Source: Dactylorhiza incarnata (Eukaryota > Streptophyta > Magnoliopsida > Asparagales > Orchidaceae). Taken from it: a DNA stretch of 64,000 nucleotides. The notes beneath the pieces are model-generated. The model had not been told where the DNA came from and did not search any database. It saw only the letters and a list, made by a program, of their open reading frames with translations. Below, piece by piece: positions 11,749 to 22,742 of this stretch (its first letter is position 1; each line of letters opens with the position of its first letter). A program made the translations under genes and the position numbers. The stretch spans positions 4,278,001-4,342,000 of the forward strand of contig JAWHQI010000121.1 in the NCBI GenBank assembly GCA_033032865.1. The letters run 5' to 3'.

Positions 11749-12059
11749 GACGCGTAATAACTCATTGAAATTGGTGTGCGAATAGCCAAAACTGGTGTGC
11801 TAATACCAATTGCCTATTGGAGGGAAATTTCCCTCCATAAACATATTTTCTCGAAACCCTCCTAAACCCCATCCCGTCCTTCATCCCGTCCAAGAAAAAT
11901 GCATATTCTCGAAACCCTCGACCCCCATCCCGTCCTTGATCGCGGCTCGCTTCTTCCTCCGGCGAATCGGCAGTTCGGCACGACTCCTCACGAAACCCTC
12001 TCCGGCGTCTCTTCTCATGCGTTTTTCTTGATCCAGCAGTGTTCTTGATCCAGCGTTCT

Positions 12060-12215
12060 TCATCATCTCCTTGAGGTATACCTAAACCCTCGTAAACTTG
12101 AGGTATACCAGCGTTCTTACTCCAGCGTTCTTACTCCAGCAGTGTTCTTACTCCAGCGTTCTTCAGTGTTCTTACTCCAGCGTTCTCCAGCGTTCTTCAT
12201 CTCCTTGAGGTATAT
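12060..12215. repeat. Short repeats in the probable TNP2 leader
   Basis: Six to seven copies of 'ccagcgttctt(actccag)' lie just before 'cttgag-gtatat', a plausible splice donor near 12208. Together with the acceptor before 13014 this suggests a non-coding first exon and a ~0.8-kb leader intron for the transposase transcript. That gene model is an inference. Confidence 0.45.
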
Positions 12216-13015
12216 GGTTCTTTCTCCGTAGAACTGATCGGAAAACTATACTCTTGATTTATCTTTTTTATTGTAGTACAAAATATTTCTCTCTCGATTA
12301 TTTTTTAACATAATTTATCATTCCTTAATTTATCTTATGTTTTAGTGATGGATGCTACACAGGCTCTCAGTTATATCTTATGTTTTACTTATTAATATAG
12401 TGCATATAAAACTATACTCTTGATTAATTCTGTTCTTTAGAAATCAGAATATGTTAGAAGCAAATACATATATAAATTATGGCCATGTTTAGCATGATAA
12501 TGGCTGTTATGAACGCAATGTTGTGTAACCATGATCATGAATGCAATTGTGAGAAATTATAGTCATGAACGCAATGGTGAGAAACAATGGTGACGTATGC
12601 AGTTACAAACTGCGAAGCAGTCTTATCTATTTGGTTGTAGAAGTGCGGTGGTGGTTTAAGCCAGAAGGACTTATCTTCCCCTGTGCATTCTATATTAAAA
12701 ATTTAAAAATGCTGTGCATTAAGTAATAAATAGGCATGAGGTGGCATATTTTGCTGTACATCAATATGTGCATCCCATCTTAGGGCTTAGAAAATATGTA
12801 ACACAAGCTTATATAATTTGTTAAATTTATTGCTTGGTTGGATGTGATTAGATCTTACTAATGTATAAGAATTCAAAAAATCTTTTTAAAATATCTAAAA
12901 GAATAGTGAGTAATTAATAATATCATTAATTTTCAAAATCTAATTTATATGTGCAGTGTATTTAGCGTAGCATACTTTGCTGATATTGTCTTATCCCATT
13001 CTTTTTTTGTTAGCT

Positions 13016-14824
13016 ATGGATAAAAGCTGGATTTATGAAGCAGATAGATTCAGTTCTACCTATACTAGAGGCGTGGATTTATTTTTAGAGTTTGCACGGG
13101 CAAATGCTATTTACTTTGAAGATAAAATTCTTTGCCCACGCAATGTATGTCGAAACACTAAAACAAAGAGCCTCATTGAAGTTAAAGCAGACTTGCATTT
13201 GAAAGGGTTTTACAGATATTATAAGGAGTGGATACATCATGGAGAAGCTAAACTGACTAGTTCTTTTGTGTTCAGTTCGAATAGTAACAATAGTGGACCT
13301 TCTCAAAGTCATGAAAGTAACGATGATATTGAAGCCATCGATGATTTAGTTGATTTGATACATGAGATTGGAGATGCAGAACTTCCAGAACATTCTAACG
13401 AAGATAGTACGGGAACTTTTTCAAGTCTATTATGTAATGTCAGACGTGAACTATACCCAGGTTGCAAAAAATACTCTTTGTTAGCATTCATTGTTAAACT
13501 GCTGCATATCAAAGTAATGAACAAGATGTCAGATAAGTCAGTTAACATGCTTCTTGAATTGCTAAAGGACGTGATGCCAGAAGGTAATCTTATTCCAAAA
13601 TCTGTTTACTGGGCTAGGAAACTTCTTTCTGGTATAGGTTTGGGTTATAAGAAGATAGACGCGTGTAGACATGATTGTGCACTATTTTGGAAAGAGAATG
13701 AGAAGAAAGATGTGTGTCCTGTGTGTGAAGAACCACGTTGGAAATATAACGAAGGAAAAGGAAAATTAATTGCCCAAAAGGTTTTGTGGCATTTCCCCTT
13801 GACACAAAGGCTACAAAGACTTTATATGTCTTCTAAAACAGCAGCTGACATGAGGTGGCATACTGAGAAGCATATAGAAATAGAAGGTACGTTGAGTCAT
13901 CCGATAGATTCACTTGCATGGAAGAGTTTTGATGCACATTATCCTAGTTTTGCTGCAGATCCACGCAATGTTAGGCTTGGATTGGCTACTGATGGGTTCA
14001 ATCCGTTTGGAAATATGAGTACTTCTTATAGTATGTGGCCAGTTGTGCTAATTCCATATAATATGCCGTTATACAAAGGTATGAAAGATGAGTTTCTTAT
14101 GATGTCATTATTAATTCCTGGCCCACGTGCGCCTGGAAAAGATATTGATGTTTATCTTAGACCACTGATAGAAGAATTAAAAGAATTATGGAATGGTGTT
14201 GAGACTTTTGACACATACACCAAAGAGACTTTTAAAATGCATGATGCTCTTATGTGGACAATCAATGATTTTCCAGCTCTTAGTAATTTATTTGGGTGGA
14301 CCACAAAGGGTTACGGGGCATGCCCAACTTGTTTATATGATACAGATTCTAAAAGAATTCGAAGTAAGATATGCTACATGGGACATCGTCGTTATCTACA
14401 TAATGATCACCCTTATCGAAGGAGTAAATTGTTCGATGGAAAGTCAGAAAGACGTTCAAAACCAAGGGAGTGGAGTGGCGCACAATTGCTTTCAGATTTA
14501 ACCAAACTCGAACATAACTTTGATAAATTTGGAAAACACCCAAGCAAGCGGAAGAGGAAGCGCAACAATGAAGAAGGGAATTGGGTAAAGAGAAGCATCT
14601 TCTTTGAACTACCTTACTGGCATAAGCTTTTGATACGACACAACATTGATGTAATGCATGTTGAAAAAAATATTTGTGATAGTGTTTTGGGCACATTGAT
14701 GAACATTGATGGAAAAAACAAAGATACGGAAAAAGCGCGAGAAGATTTGCGAGACCTTAACATCCGGAAGGAGTTACACTTGATTAGAAATGGAAGTACT
14801 ATAATAGACACCTTTGGGACATAG
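13016..14824 (+). pseudogene. TNP2: CACTA TNP2-type transposase, C-terminally truncated
   Basis: I choose the ATG at 13016 (MDKSWIY...) because it begins the conserved Transpos_assoc domain and lies 2 nt after a good splice acceptor ('ctttttttgttag'). The 602-aa frame has Transpos_assoc over roughly residues 1-75, then a Transposase_21 (TNP2) region with hallmarks 'CPVCEEPRW', 'LATDGFNPFG', 'SLLIPGPRAPG', 'DIDVYLRPLIEEL' and 'WTTKGYGACPTC'. TNP2 binds and cuts the element ends in the nucleus. Family members are usually well over 800 aa with further conserved domains (DUF4218/DUF4216 types). Here the frame ends at TAG 14822-14824 right after 'NIRKELHL...', so that part is missing and what follows is in another frame. 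Probably non-functional alone. Confidence 0.9.
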
Positions 14825-15096
14825 AGGAACACGCTGACCTAGAAGTGGAGGAGATGCATGATAACATAGTTCAACAACACGAGTCCTCAGAAACTGAATT
14901 AATATATGCCACCGAAGATCAAAACTTGCAATTCCTAGGGAGAGATGATATAGAACCTGATATTATAAATATAGAAGTTCTAACTAGAATCCAAGAAGAG
15001 GAAGAAATTAATAATATTGTTGATGGAGATGAGTCAATAGATGAGGATGATGAAACACTAGTGCAATATTGTGACGACAGTGATCGTAACATGTAA
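14815..15096 (+). pseudogene. Acidic C-terminal tail of TNP2 in a shifted frame
   Basis: A frame shifted relative to the 13016 ORF opens at about 14815 and reads 'WDIEEHADLEVEEM', then a Glu/Asp-rich tail ending in a stop at 15094-15096. Its position and composition match the acidic C-terminus of TNP2 proteins. I infer that an internal deletion with loss of frame joined it to residue ~600 of the transposase. A splice donor-like 'gtacgt' at 15111 follows, consistent with splicing into the TNPA exons. Confidence 0.6.
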
Positions 15097-15231
15097 AGCT
15101 AATCCAAACGGTACGTTAAGTTTTTTCTTATTCATTAGATCGAAACTGTAATGCAATTCTTCCTTTTTATGATATCTCTAAATAATTTAATGTGATGTTT
15201 AACGTTTGCATCTTATTTACTTCGCAGTAAT

Positions 15232-16968
15232 ATGCCTCCAAAAAATGTTATTCTACGACGCCCTACGACAAGGAGCAGAAAACAACTGCTTGTTGCTGAA
15301 AAACCAACAAATACTGAGGTTGTTGAAATGTCACCTACACCAAATACACCTTCACCTCCACCAAATACACCTTCACCTAATCTGCAGCAATCACAAAGTG
15401 GATCATTTGCCACCATTAATGATGATGATACCACTATTAATGAAGGAAATGATGAAAGTCCAATACAGGGTTCTGATAATAGTAGTAAGTATACCTTATT
15501 TTATTTCACAAGTTTGTATCATTTACTTGAATCATATATTTATTAAGGATTTTTAATTATGCAGTGGGAAGCTCATCTATAATAAGAGGTCATGGGGTGA
15601 CCACCGGAAAGTCGATTGAGAAAGCAATACTAGAAAATGTATGCTTTATTTAGGTATATTAAAACTTACATACACTTACTATATGTTAACATACTTTTAT
15701 TTGTTTTGTTAGGACAAGAAACTACTTGAGATTGAGTTTCCTGAAGGTTTTAAGAAGCCGCATCGCTATGCAAAGCACCTTGCAAATGGTATAGGTGTTA
15801 TTGTAAGACACAGTGCGGGTTTGGATTTTTTGAACCCATGGAGTGAATTGGGGGAAGAGCTGAAACTTACTTTATATGCTGCATTAGGTGTAAGTAATTA
15901 ATATTTATATACCATATATGTGAATTTGTTTGGGATAACCAAATAATTTATTCTTTTGTAGCAATGGTTTGTGATAAAGAATTGGGAAACAGATAAAAGT
16001 GTGCAAGAGTTCATGGAGGAGATGTTTCAACGTAGCTACACACATTGGAGAGGAAGATTATCTGCAAGGCATAGAGATTATATTGTGGCAGGACAGAATC
16101 CAAGAGCTAGTAGCCCATTTGAGTGGATCTCAATCGAGAATTGGTGTCAGTTGTGCGATCTCTTTGAAAGTAAGACTTTTAAGGTGAATGTGACTACTTA
16201 AGTAAATTCTGTTTAATACATATGTTATTAATCACACATTCAATGACTAGAATCCAATACTTTTGTTTGCTTGCAGAAAAGGTCCAAGACAAATGCTGAT
16301 AATAGATCACACATGCCGTTTACTCATACATCGGGTTCTAAATCCTACCATTCCCGACTGCTGGAAATGGTAATGCAATAAATACATGTGAGTTATTGAT
16401 TACTATGACATATTCTCAAATATTTTTTTGATATACAGGTTAATCAAAGCCCGGTTGAGAACTTTGCGAACACCCATAAGAAGAATGGGGTGTTTGTCAG
16501 CGAGAAAGCAGAAGCGGCATACGTAAGTCAAAATATATTTGAAACTTTCGCAAAATTGATTGAACACATACATTTCTATTATAACACTATATTTTACAGC
16601 GTGAAATGGAAAGGCTGAGGACAACAACAGATTCTGACAGTGATCTCATAAGCTCTGAGAGAGAAATTATAAAGACTGCACTTGGAAACAAGTCTGGTTA
16701 TGACAAAGGGCTAGGCTATGGTGTTGTGCCTTCAAAACGAATTAAGAAGACATTGAATGTGACTACTCAGTTGAAAGAGAAGTTGAATGTAGCGGAAGAA
16801 GAATTGCGCGATGCCACGACTCGTCTAACAACACAAACAGAGCTTATAGATAAACAAGAAGCTTTGATTCAAACACACAATGCAGAGATTGCAGGATTAA
16901 AGGAGGGGCAAAATGAGCTGAAAGAGCAGTTGGCATTCGTTCTGCAAAAATTTGGGGCAATTCCTTGA
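15232..16968 (+). CDS. TNPA: CACTA TNPA-type protein (Transposase_24 family), 7 exons, 423 aa
   Basis: Exons by eye with GT..AG junctions in frame: 15232-15484, 15565-15638, 15713-15889, 15962-16183, 16277-16369, 16439-16522, 16600-16968; a leader intron 15111-15227 is likely. The start is MPPKNVILRR. Exons 2-4 hold the core of the plant Transposase_24 (Ptta/En/Spm) family, with 'IEFPEGFKKP', 'WFVIKNWETDKSVQEFMEEM' and 'FQRSYTHWRGRLSARHRDYI'. Exon 6 has 'NTHKKNGVFVSEKAE'. The last exon encodes a coiled coil of about 65 residues ('LKEKLNVAEEELRDATTRL') for dimerisation. TNPA-type proteins bind subterminal repeats and help synapse the ends or regulate the element. No stop or frameshift is seen, in contrast to TNP2. 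The position downstream of TNP2 on the same strand resembles the En/Spm shared-transcript layout. Confidence 0.85.
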
Positions 16969-17286
16969 CTTTGATGCACACACCCTTTACTTTTTGGTTC
17001 ACTTTTTTGTTGTCAAATGGTTTATGACTGTTAGTTTTTTAGTTTACTGCTTTGTGACTATTTCATTACTTTTGCTTGGTTTATGACTGTTAGTATTTTG
17101 GTTCCAAGCTTGGGAATCTGCTTGGTTTGTTGGCTTGGATGATTCTGTTTTGCCGATTCTATACTGATTAGTAGGTTTTGTTAGTGGGGTGTTAGACTAT
17201 TTGGCCAATGATGGTTATGGTTATACACTTATACTTAGTGATTGTTGCCGCCTTTAGGCCCAATGATGGTTCTGTTATGCACAACA
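16969..17286. other. Non-coding interval after TNPA
   Basis: T-rich sequence with repeated 'gactgttagt' and 'ggtttatgactg' phrases; probable 3' UTR. No gene is recognised. Confidence 0.5.
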
Positions 17287-17400
17287 GGTTTTAACTTTGG
17301 ACAGCTTTCAGCATCTTGGACTTCTTATTCAGTTTACTGATAATGGCCATGAAGGAGTACCACTTAATCAAGCTGTTCCCTTTTTTGAATGGAACTTGAG
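17287..17400 (+). pseudogene. Exon-like captured fragment (unidentified)
   Basis: After an acceptor-like 'gttatgcacaacag' an open frame reads 'LDSFQHLGLLIQF' and 'GHEGVPLNQAVPFFEW'. It has no similarity I recognise among transposon proteins and resembles a host exon carried inside the CACTA element. The function is unknown and the exon call is tentative. Confidence 0.35.
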
Positions 17401-17401
17401 G

Positions 17402-17701
17402 AAGGCCATATACAAGAGATTTACTTTTCATAGCTTGTATTGCATCCCAATTCAATGGAACCATTTACTTTTTTGAATGGAACTTGAGGAGTACCTTCAA
17501 TATTCTGTGTTTGTCCATCTCCAAGATATACCTTTGCTTTATAAGTTTCATCTAGTGAAATGAAATGATCCTTTTTGTTTGACTGCTGTTGTTTGGTTTA
17601 ATAGTTTCTCTTCTTGCTGCAGCTTTTAATAGTGAAATCACCATATTTTGTGCCCCCATTTCTCTTATTTATATCTGTTAGCCAGTTCATTAAATTATTG
17701 C
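17402..17701. repeat. Rearranged partial copy of the 1.7-kb unit
   Basis: Pieces matching 17900-17960 and 18266-18480 of the main duplication are joined here, with the copia pol fragment between them missing. This suggests a deleted third copy. Confidence 0.65.
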
Positions 17702-17896
17702 TTAGTACTGCCATTTTCGCTCATTGACATACTGAACCCACATGATTCGTCGTCACTGTAGCTAGTATCGTTGTCTGGCAAATCAACAAAGCGAGACGTG
17801 GAAGATAGATGTAGGAACTCTTCCTCTAGGTAAAGGCGACGGTGTAGAATGTCTTCCTGGTAATGTGGTGGTGAACCAGGAAATGTGGAGGAAGAG
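17702..17896 (-). pseudogene. Captured host-like fragment ('PGSPPHYQEDILHRR')
   Basis: On the minus strand an open segment reads 'FPGSPPHYQEDILHRRLYL', 'EEEFLHLSS' and 'NDTSYSDDES'. This matches my memory of a conserved stretch in large plant leucine-rich-repeat proteins related to STK11-interacting protein/'outer arm dynein light chain 1'. That identification is from memory and tentative. The upstream part of the same protein appears at 21137-21430. It sits inside the CACTA element, so it is best read as a transduplicated gene fragment. Confidence 0.45.
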
Positions 17897-18360
17897 TGGG
17901 ACTTGAGGAAGGCCATATACAAGAGATTTACTTTTCATAGCTTGTATTGCATCCCAATTTATATGTCCAAGCCTATGATGCCATAAAGAAGCAAGAGAAC
18001 TGTAACCTTGTTTTGAACAAGTGAGGGCAGTCATGTTGACATTTGTAATGTCTAAGGTAAAGACCCTATTTGGAGACATTAAAGCTGAGGCTATTATGGT
18101 GTTTGAATCTCTTACTTTTATTTCACAGCTACTATCTCCAAATGTTACAACATATCCCTTTTGTACAAGTTGTCCTACACTTAGTAGGTTTTGGGCTAAG
18201 GTTGGAACAAAATGTACTTCAGGAATAGTTTTTATTTGTCCTGCTGTAGACAGAACCTGTATCGTTCCTTTACCTTCAATATTATGTGTTTGTCCATCTC
18301 CAAGATATACCTTTGCTTTATAAGTTTCATCTAGTGAGATGAAATGATCCTTTTTGTTTG
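17897..18360 (-). pseudogene. Copia pol fragment: protease end to GAG-pre-integrase (copy 1)
   Basis: The minus strand encodes, without a stop for about 150 codons, 'FISLDETYKAKVYLGDG', 'VHFVPTLAQNLLSVGQL', 'SPNRVFTLDI' and 'LWHHRLGHINWDAIQAM'. This is the junction region of Ty1/copia polyproteins, with the His residues of the integrase zinc-binding (GAG-pre-integrase) domain. It has no start, no LTR and no catalytic core, and is embedded in the CACTA duplication. It is from a copia lineage different from Copia-A/B pol, which is absent here. It cannot be functional alone. Confidence 0.85.
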
Positions 18361-18485
18361 GCTGCTGTTGTTTGGTTTAATAGTTTCTCTTCTTGCTGCA
18401 GCTTTTAATAGTGGAATCACCATATTTTGTGCCCTCATTTCTCTTATTGATATCTGTTAGCCAGTTCATTAAATTATTGCTCACT

Positions 18486-19140
18486 ATGCCTGCTAAGGAC
18501 TATGGAAATTCACTTTCCTATGTAATGTCAGAATGGACTAAATTGCAAGGTAAGCCCTGGTATTAATTGGTTTGGTTGATTGTTTTATACAAAAAAAATA
18601 TCTGTTAAGTGATGAATAAGGCATTATGGTTGATTTTTGGTTTGGTAAGCCCTTGTATTATTGGTTTGGTAAGGCATTATGGTTGATTTTTTTATACAAA
18701 AAATATCTGCAAGGTAAGCCCTTGTATTGAATTGTAGGAATGAGAGAATGACAATAAGGTTGTTGATTAGATACTTGGCTAACAAGCTTGGCATTATGTT
18801 ATTGGCATCTCCTGAAACTGCTTCAGATGGAGACTATGATGCAATTTTTGGTGTAATTGGTCATGAGGTTTGCATTTTATTGATCTGCTCATGTTTGGTA
18901 AGGCATTATGGTCAATGAGTGATTCTGGTGCCTATTGTTAACTGGATTTTCACGCTTTAAAAGATTCTGATGCTTATTTTTGACTGAATTTTCAAGCTTT
19001 GCAAGATTAACAACTTCATTATGGTCAATGACAATGCTTTATTTATATGTAAGGGTTCTGGTTAATATACTGGGGAGGCATCTTTATATTGATATTGACC
19101 GTGGCTTGGAATGCTCTCAAATACAAGTATGTATTTTCAA
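18486..19140 (+). pseudogene. Exon-like captured pieces, copy 1 (unidentified)
   Basis: At least four pieces look like exons with splice-like borders. They are 'MPAKDYGNSLSYVMSEWTKL' ending at 'caag-gtaagc' (18486-18551), 'LLIRYLANKLGIMLLASPE' ending before 'gag-gtttgc' (about 18736-18867), a piece around 18995-19045, and 'ILGRHLYIDIDRG' ending near 'caag-tatgta' (about 19065-19130). I do not recognise the protein. Intron-like spacers rich in 'ttggtaaggcattatggt' repeats separate them. They look like host exons captured by the CACTA element with their introns. Confidence 0.4.
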
Positions 19141-19189
19141 TATTTATGGCACTGGGGACTTTTAATAAATTATCCCATTGTTGCATTCT

Positions 19190-19252
19190 GCTATATGCAC
19201 ACTCATTCTGCTATATGCACACTCATTCTGCTATATGCACACTCATTCAATA
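19190..19252. repeat. 20-bp tandem repeat 'actcattctgctatatgcac'
   Basis: Three head-to-tail copies; the second duplication unit has four diverged copies at 20890-20972. Confidence 0.85.
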
Positions 19253-19418
19253 GTTAGGCATTATGGTTTAGTTCGGGAATGGTTGTTGTGAACCCGTTGT
19301 GAAAGTGTCAGTTAATGATATCTTAAATCTTGCAAAGTCAACTGGCTTTAGAGCAGTACAATTAATGTAAATGGAAGGTCAAAGTTACTCTATTCTTTGG
19401 TTTGCCAAACTTCATAAG

Positions 19419-21145
19419 TTAGTACTGCCATTTTTGCTCATTGACATACTGAACCCACATGATTCGTCATCACTGTAGCTAGTATCATTGTCTGGCAAAT
19501 CAACAAAGCGAGATGTGGAAGATAGATGCAGGAACTCTTCCTCTAGGTAAAGGCGACGGTGTAGAATGTCTTCCTGGTAATGTGGTGGTGAACCAGGAAA
19601 TGTGGAGGAAGAGTGGGACTTGAGGAAGGCCATATACAAGAGATTTACTTTTCATAGCTTGTATTGCATCCCAATTTATATGTCCAAGCCTATGATGCCA
19701 TAAAGAAGCAAGAGAACTGTAACCTTGTTTTGAACAAGTGAGGGCAGTCATGTTGACATTTGTAATGTCTAAGGTAAAGACCCTATTTGGAGACATTAAA
19801 GCTGAGGCTATTATGGTGTTTGAATCTCTTACTTTTATTTCACAGCTACTATCTCCAAATGTTACAACATATCCCTTTTGTACAAGTTGTCCTACACTTA
19901 GTAGGTTTTGGGCTAAGGTTGGAACAAAATGTACTTCAGGAATAGTTTTTATTTGTCCTGCTGTAGACAGAACCTGTATCGTTCCTTTACCTTCAATATT
20001 ATGTGTTTGTCCATCTCCAAGATATACCTTTGCTTTATAAGTTTCATCTAGTGAGATGAAATGATCTGCTGTTGTTTGGTTTAATAGTTTCTCTTCTTGC
20101 TGCAGCTTTTAATAGTGAAATCACCATATTTTGTGCCCCCATTTCTCTTATTGATATCTGTTAGCCAGTTCATTAAATTATTGCTCACTATGCCTGCTAA
20201 GGACTATGGAAATTCACTTTCCTATGTAATGTCAGAATGGACTAAATTGCAAGGTAAGCCCTGGTATTAATTGGTTTGGTTGATTGTTTTATACAAAAAA
20301 AATATATGTTAAGTGATGAATAAGGCATTATGGTTGATTTTTGGTTTGGTAAGCCCTTATATTATTGGTTTGGTAAGGCATTATGGTTGATTTTTTTTAT
20401 ACAAAAAAATATCTGCAAGGTAAGCCCTTGTATTGAATTGTAGGAATGAGAGAATGACAATAAGGTTGTTGATTAGATACTTGGCTAACAAGCTTGGCAT
20501 TATGTTATTGGCATCTCCTGAAACTGCTTCAGATGGAGTCTATGCTGCAATTTTTGGTGTAATTGGTCATGAGGTTTGCATTTTATTGATCCGCTCATGT
20601 TTGGTAAGGCATTATGGTCAATGAGTGATTCTGGTGCCTATTGTTAACTGGATTTTCACGCTTTAAAAGATTCTGATGCTTATTTTTTACTGAATTTTCA
20701 GGCTTTACAAGATTAACAACTTCATTATGGTCAATGACAATGCTTTATTTATATGTAAGGGTTCTGGTTAATATACTTGGGAGGCATCTTTATGTTGATA
20801 TTGCCCGTGGCTCGGAAAGCTCTCAAATACAAGTATGTATTTTCAATATTTATGGCACTGGGGACTTTTAATAACTTATCCCATTGTTGCATTATGCTAT
20901 ATGCACACTCATTCTGTTATTTGCACACTCATTCTGCTATATACACACTCATTCTGCTATATGCACGCTCATTCAATAGTTAGGCATTATGATTTAGTTC
21001 AGGAATAGTTGTTGTGAACCCGTTGTGAAAGTGTCAGTTAATGATATATTAAATCTTGCAAAGTCAACTGGCTTTAGGGCAGTACAGTTAATGTAAATGG
21101 AAGGTCAAAGTTACTCTATTCTTTGGTTTGCCAAACTTCATAAGT
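19419..21145. repeat. Tandem duplication unit, copy 2 (~1.73 kb)
   Basis: Near-identical to 17702-19419, followed at 21146 by the start of a third, internally deleted unit. A 17-bp stretch present in copy 1 near 18351 is missing here near 20067. Confidence 0.9.
19614..20066 (-). pseudogene. Copia pol fragment, copy 2
   Basis: Same protease-to-GAG-pre-integrase segment as at 17897-18360, again open throughout, from the tandem duplication. Confidence 0.85.
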
Positions 21146-21430
21146 TAGTACTGCCTGGTAATGTGGTGGTGAACCAGGAAATGTGGAGGAAGAGTGGGAA
21201 CCAATGATCTCATCAATTGCAGTCAATCGCGCTGAGTTGATGGATAACTCAGAATACTCTCTTCCACCAGCTGCTGAAGAACTGATACCAGAATTTCCAT
21301 TTAAAATTAAGGGAGAGAGATTCTCTAGATTCATGTTATCATCCTTCATCTGATCTTGCTCAGAGATGACTTTATGAGATTTTAAACCTATTGTAATAAT
21401 AGGTTCTATTTTCCAGGGTTTTATACTCAT
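21137..21430 (-). pseudogene. Captured host-like fragment, upstream part
   Basis: The minus-strand frame reads '...KVISEQDQMKDDNMNLENL', 'ELSINSARLTAIDEIIG' and then 'SSSTFPGSPPHYQ', where it breaks into transposon sequence. The last residues overlap the fragment at 17702-17896, so the two pieces come from one parental exon cut at 'GSPPHYQ'. Identification as a plant LRR/STK11IP-like protein is tentative. Confidence 0.45.
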
Positions 21431-22329
21431 TTATTGTGAGCAGTGACGTTCCTGTCGGCCTTATGATTCATGAATCATCATTTTCTGTTCATTCCTGTCG
21501 GGTGACGTCCTTTATGTTAAACCTAGACTATGCGAATCATTTTTAACAAGCTTCATCCAAATTACCTTATGTCAACTCCTATCTAATCATTTGATTTATG
21601 CAAATGGGTATGCATCTGCACATGATAAATAATTAAAAATAAATTTGTCTTGCTCTAGAGTAACATACTGTGACTGTTCCAGCTAAAGTTTAAAGAAGGC
21701 CTGACTATCTTCAGGGATCAGGTTATAAGCTCTTCAGATTATTATCCTTTCATTTGTAATGTTTTTTCACAATATTGAATGTTTGAATGAACTGCATTGT
21801 GTTACATGAGTTTTCATCTGACTTGGGTAGACGCACCGTTAAACGAATATATAGCTGATGTCTCAAGACTCAGGAATTACCAATTTCCTCAGGTCTGAAT
21901 TTCAGTTCGTTAGCATTTCAATTGGGTAGATTTGAATGACAAAACTTAGCTTTTTATATCATAGTTAAGTTTAATTTAGCTCTCTTTTATTTGTAGGGTG
22001 CTCGAGCATTGACCGGCAAGTGACGAAAGATTCATTAGTCAGAAAGTGATGGATGATTCATTTTTCGAAAAATGACGGAAGATTTATTAGAAATATGTTG
22101 ATATTGTAATGTAATATTGTATTATTTTAGAAGAGATGATAATAACTTGTACTCTATGTAATACTTTTTGGTGTGAATATAAATACATGTTGATCTTGTT
22201 ACAAAATATTAAATTTATGTGTGTTTTCAAGATTATTATTTGTAATCTAATCTCAGGTACACAAAAAATAGAAATGGAATATTTTTGATATATAAATGAA
22301 TTGGCTGTAGTAAGAAGAATTGAAAACAA
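21431..22329. other. CACTA right non-coding region
   Basis: AT-rich sequence with exon-like scraps (for example around 21830-21895) but no frame I can assign. Confidence 0.4.
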
Positions 22330-22715
22330 ATGTAATGATTTTTTCGTTACTATTGTTTAATCTATTGTAACGAAATAATGTTTATTATACTTTATTGTAA
22401 CGAAGTTATTTTATTTTTAGTGAGGAAAAAAAACATTTGTAACGAAATAGTTTTAATCTTAACTATTTTTTTGTGAGGAAAAAATAACATTTGTAACGAA
22501 ATAATATTTATTGTGACCAATTTATTGTGAGGAAGAATCACTTTTTGGGGAGAAAGTATCATTTGTTACAATTACTTTATTTGTAACGACATGTATACAT
22601 TCGTTACAATAACCTTTAGCGTCGAGCTTTATAGGAGGACCGTTACTTAAAGTTTTTTTCGTTACCAAAGAGCTTTTGTAACGAATTTTGGCACTTATTG
22701 TAACGAATTAGGTCC
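22330..22715. repeat. Right subterminal repeats (TTGTAACGAA)
   Basis: Ten or so copies of TTTGTAACGAA and its complement TTCGTTACAA with variants. They mirror 8920-9130 and are the expected TNPA-binding region of a CACTA element. Confidence 0.75.
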
Positions 22716-22724
22716 TTACTATAA

Positions 22725-22742
22725 GTGCAGTTTGTTGTAGTG
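22725..22742 (-). repeat. CACTA right terminal inverted repeat
   Basis: GTGCAGTTTGTTGTAGTG, the exact complement of the left terminus, followed by the ACT target duplication. Confidence 0.95.

Larger units (their letters stand above)
17702..19419. repeat. Tandem duplication unit, copy 1 (~1.72 kb)
   Basis: The segment from 'ttagtactgccatttt' to just before the same phrase at 19419 repeats almost unchanged in the next 1.73 kb. Both copies include a copia pol fragment (minus), a host-like exon fragment (minus) and several exon-like pieces (plus). Differences are a few substitutions and small indels, so the duplication is recent relative to the CACTA insertion. Confidence 0.9.
8869..22742 (+). 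mobile_element. CACTA (En/Spm) DNA transposon, 13.9 kb
   Basis: The terminal inverted repeats CACTACAACAAACTGCAC (8869-8886) and its exact complement (22725-22742) match over 18 of 18 bases, with an imperfect match beyond. The element is flanked by the 3-bp duplication ACT (8866-8868 and 22743-22745), the CACTA hallmark. It carries subterminal repeats, a TNP2-type transposase, a TNPA-type gene, and a right half containing captured fragments and a large tandem duplication. TNP2 is broken, so this copy would need TNP2 supplied from elsewhere. It inserted 216 bp from the 5' (minus-strand) end of gypsy-X. Confidence 0.95.

Noticed and set aside
17783..20040. A possible host gene with paired ORFs at 17.7-18.3 and 19.4-20.0 kb
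   Set aside because: The pairs are copies of one 1.7-kb tandem duplication, and the minus-strand product is a copia pol fragment.
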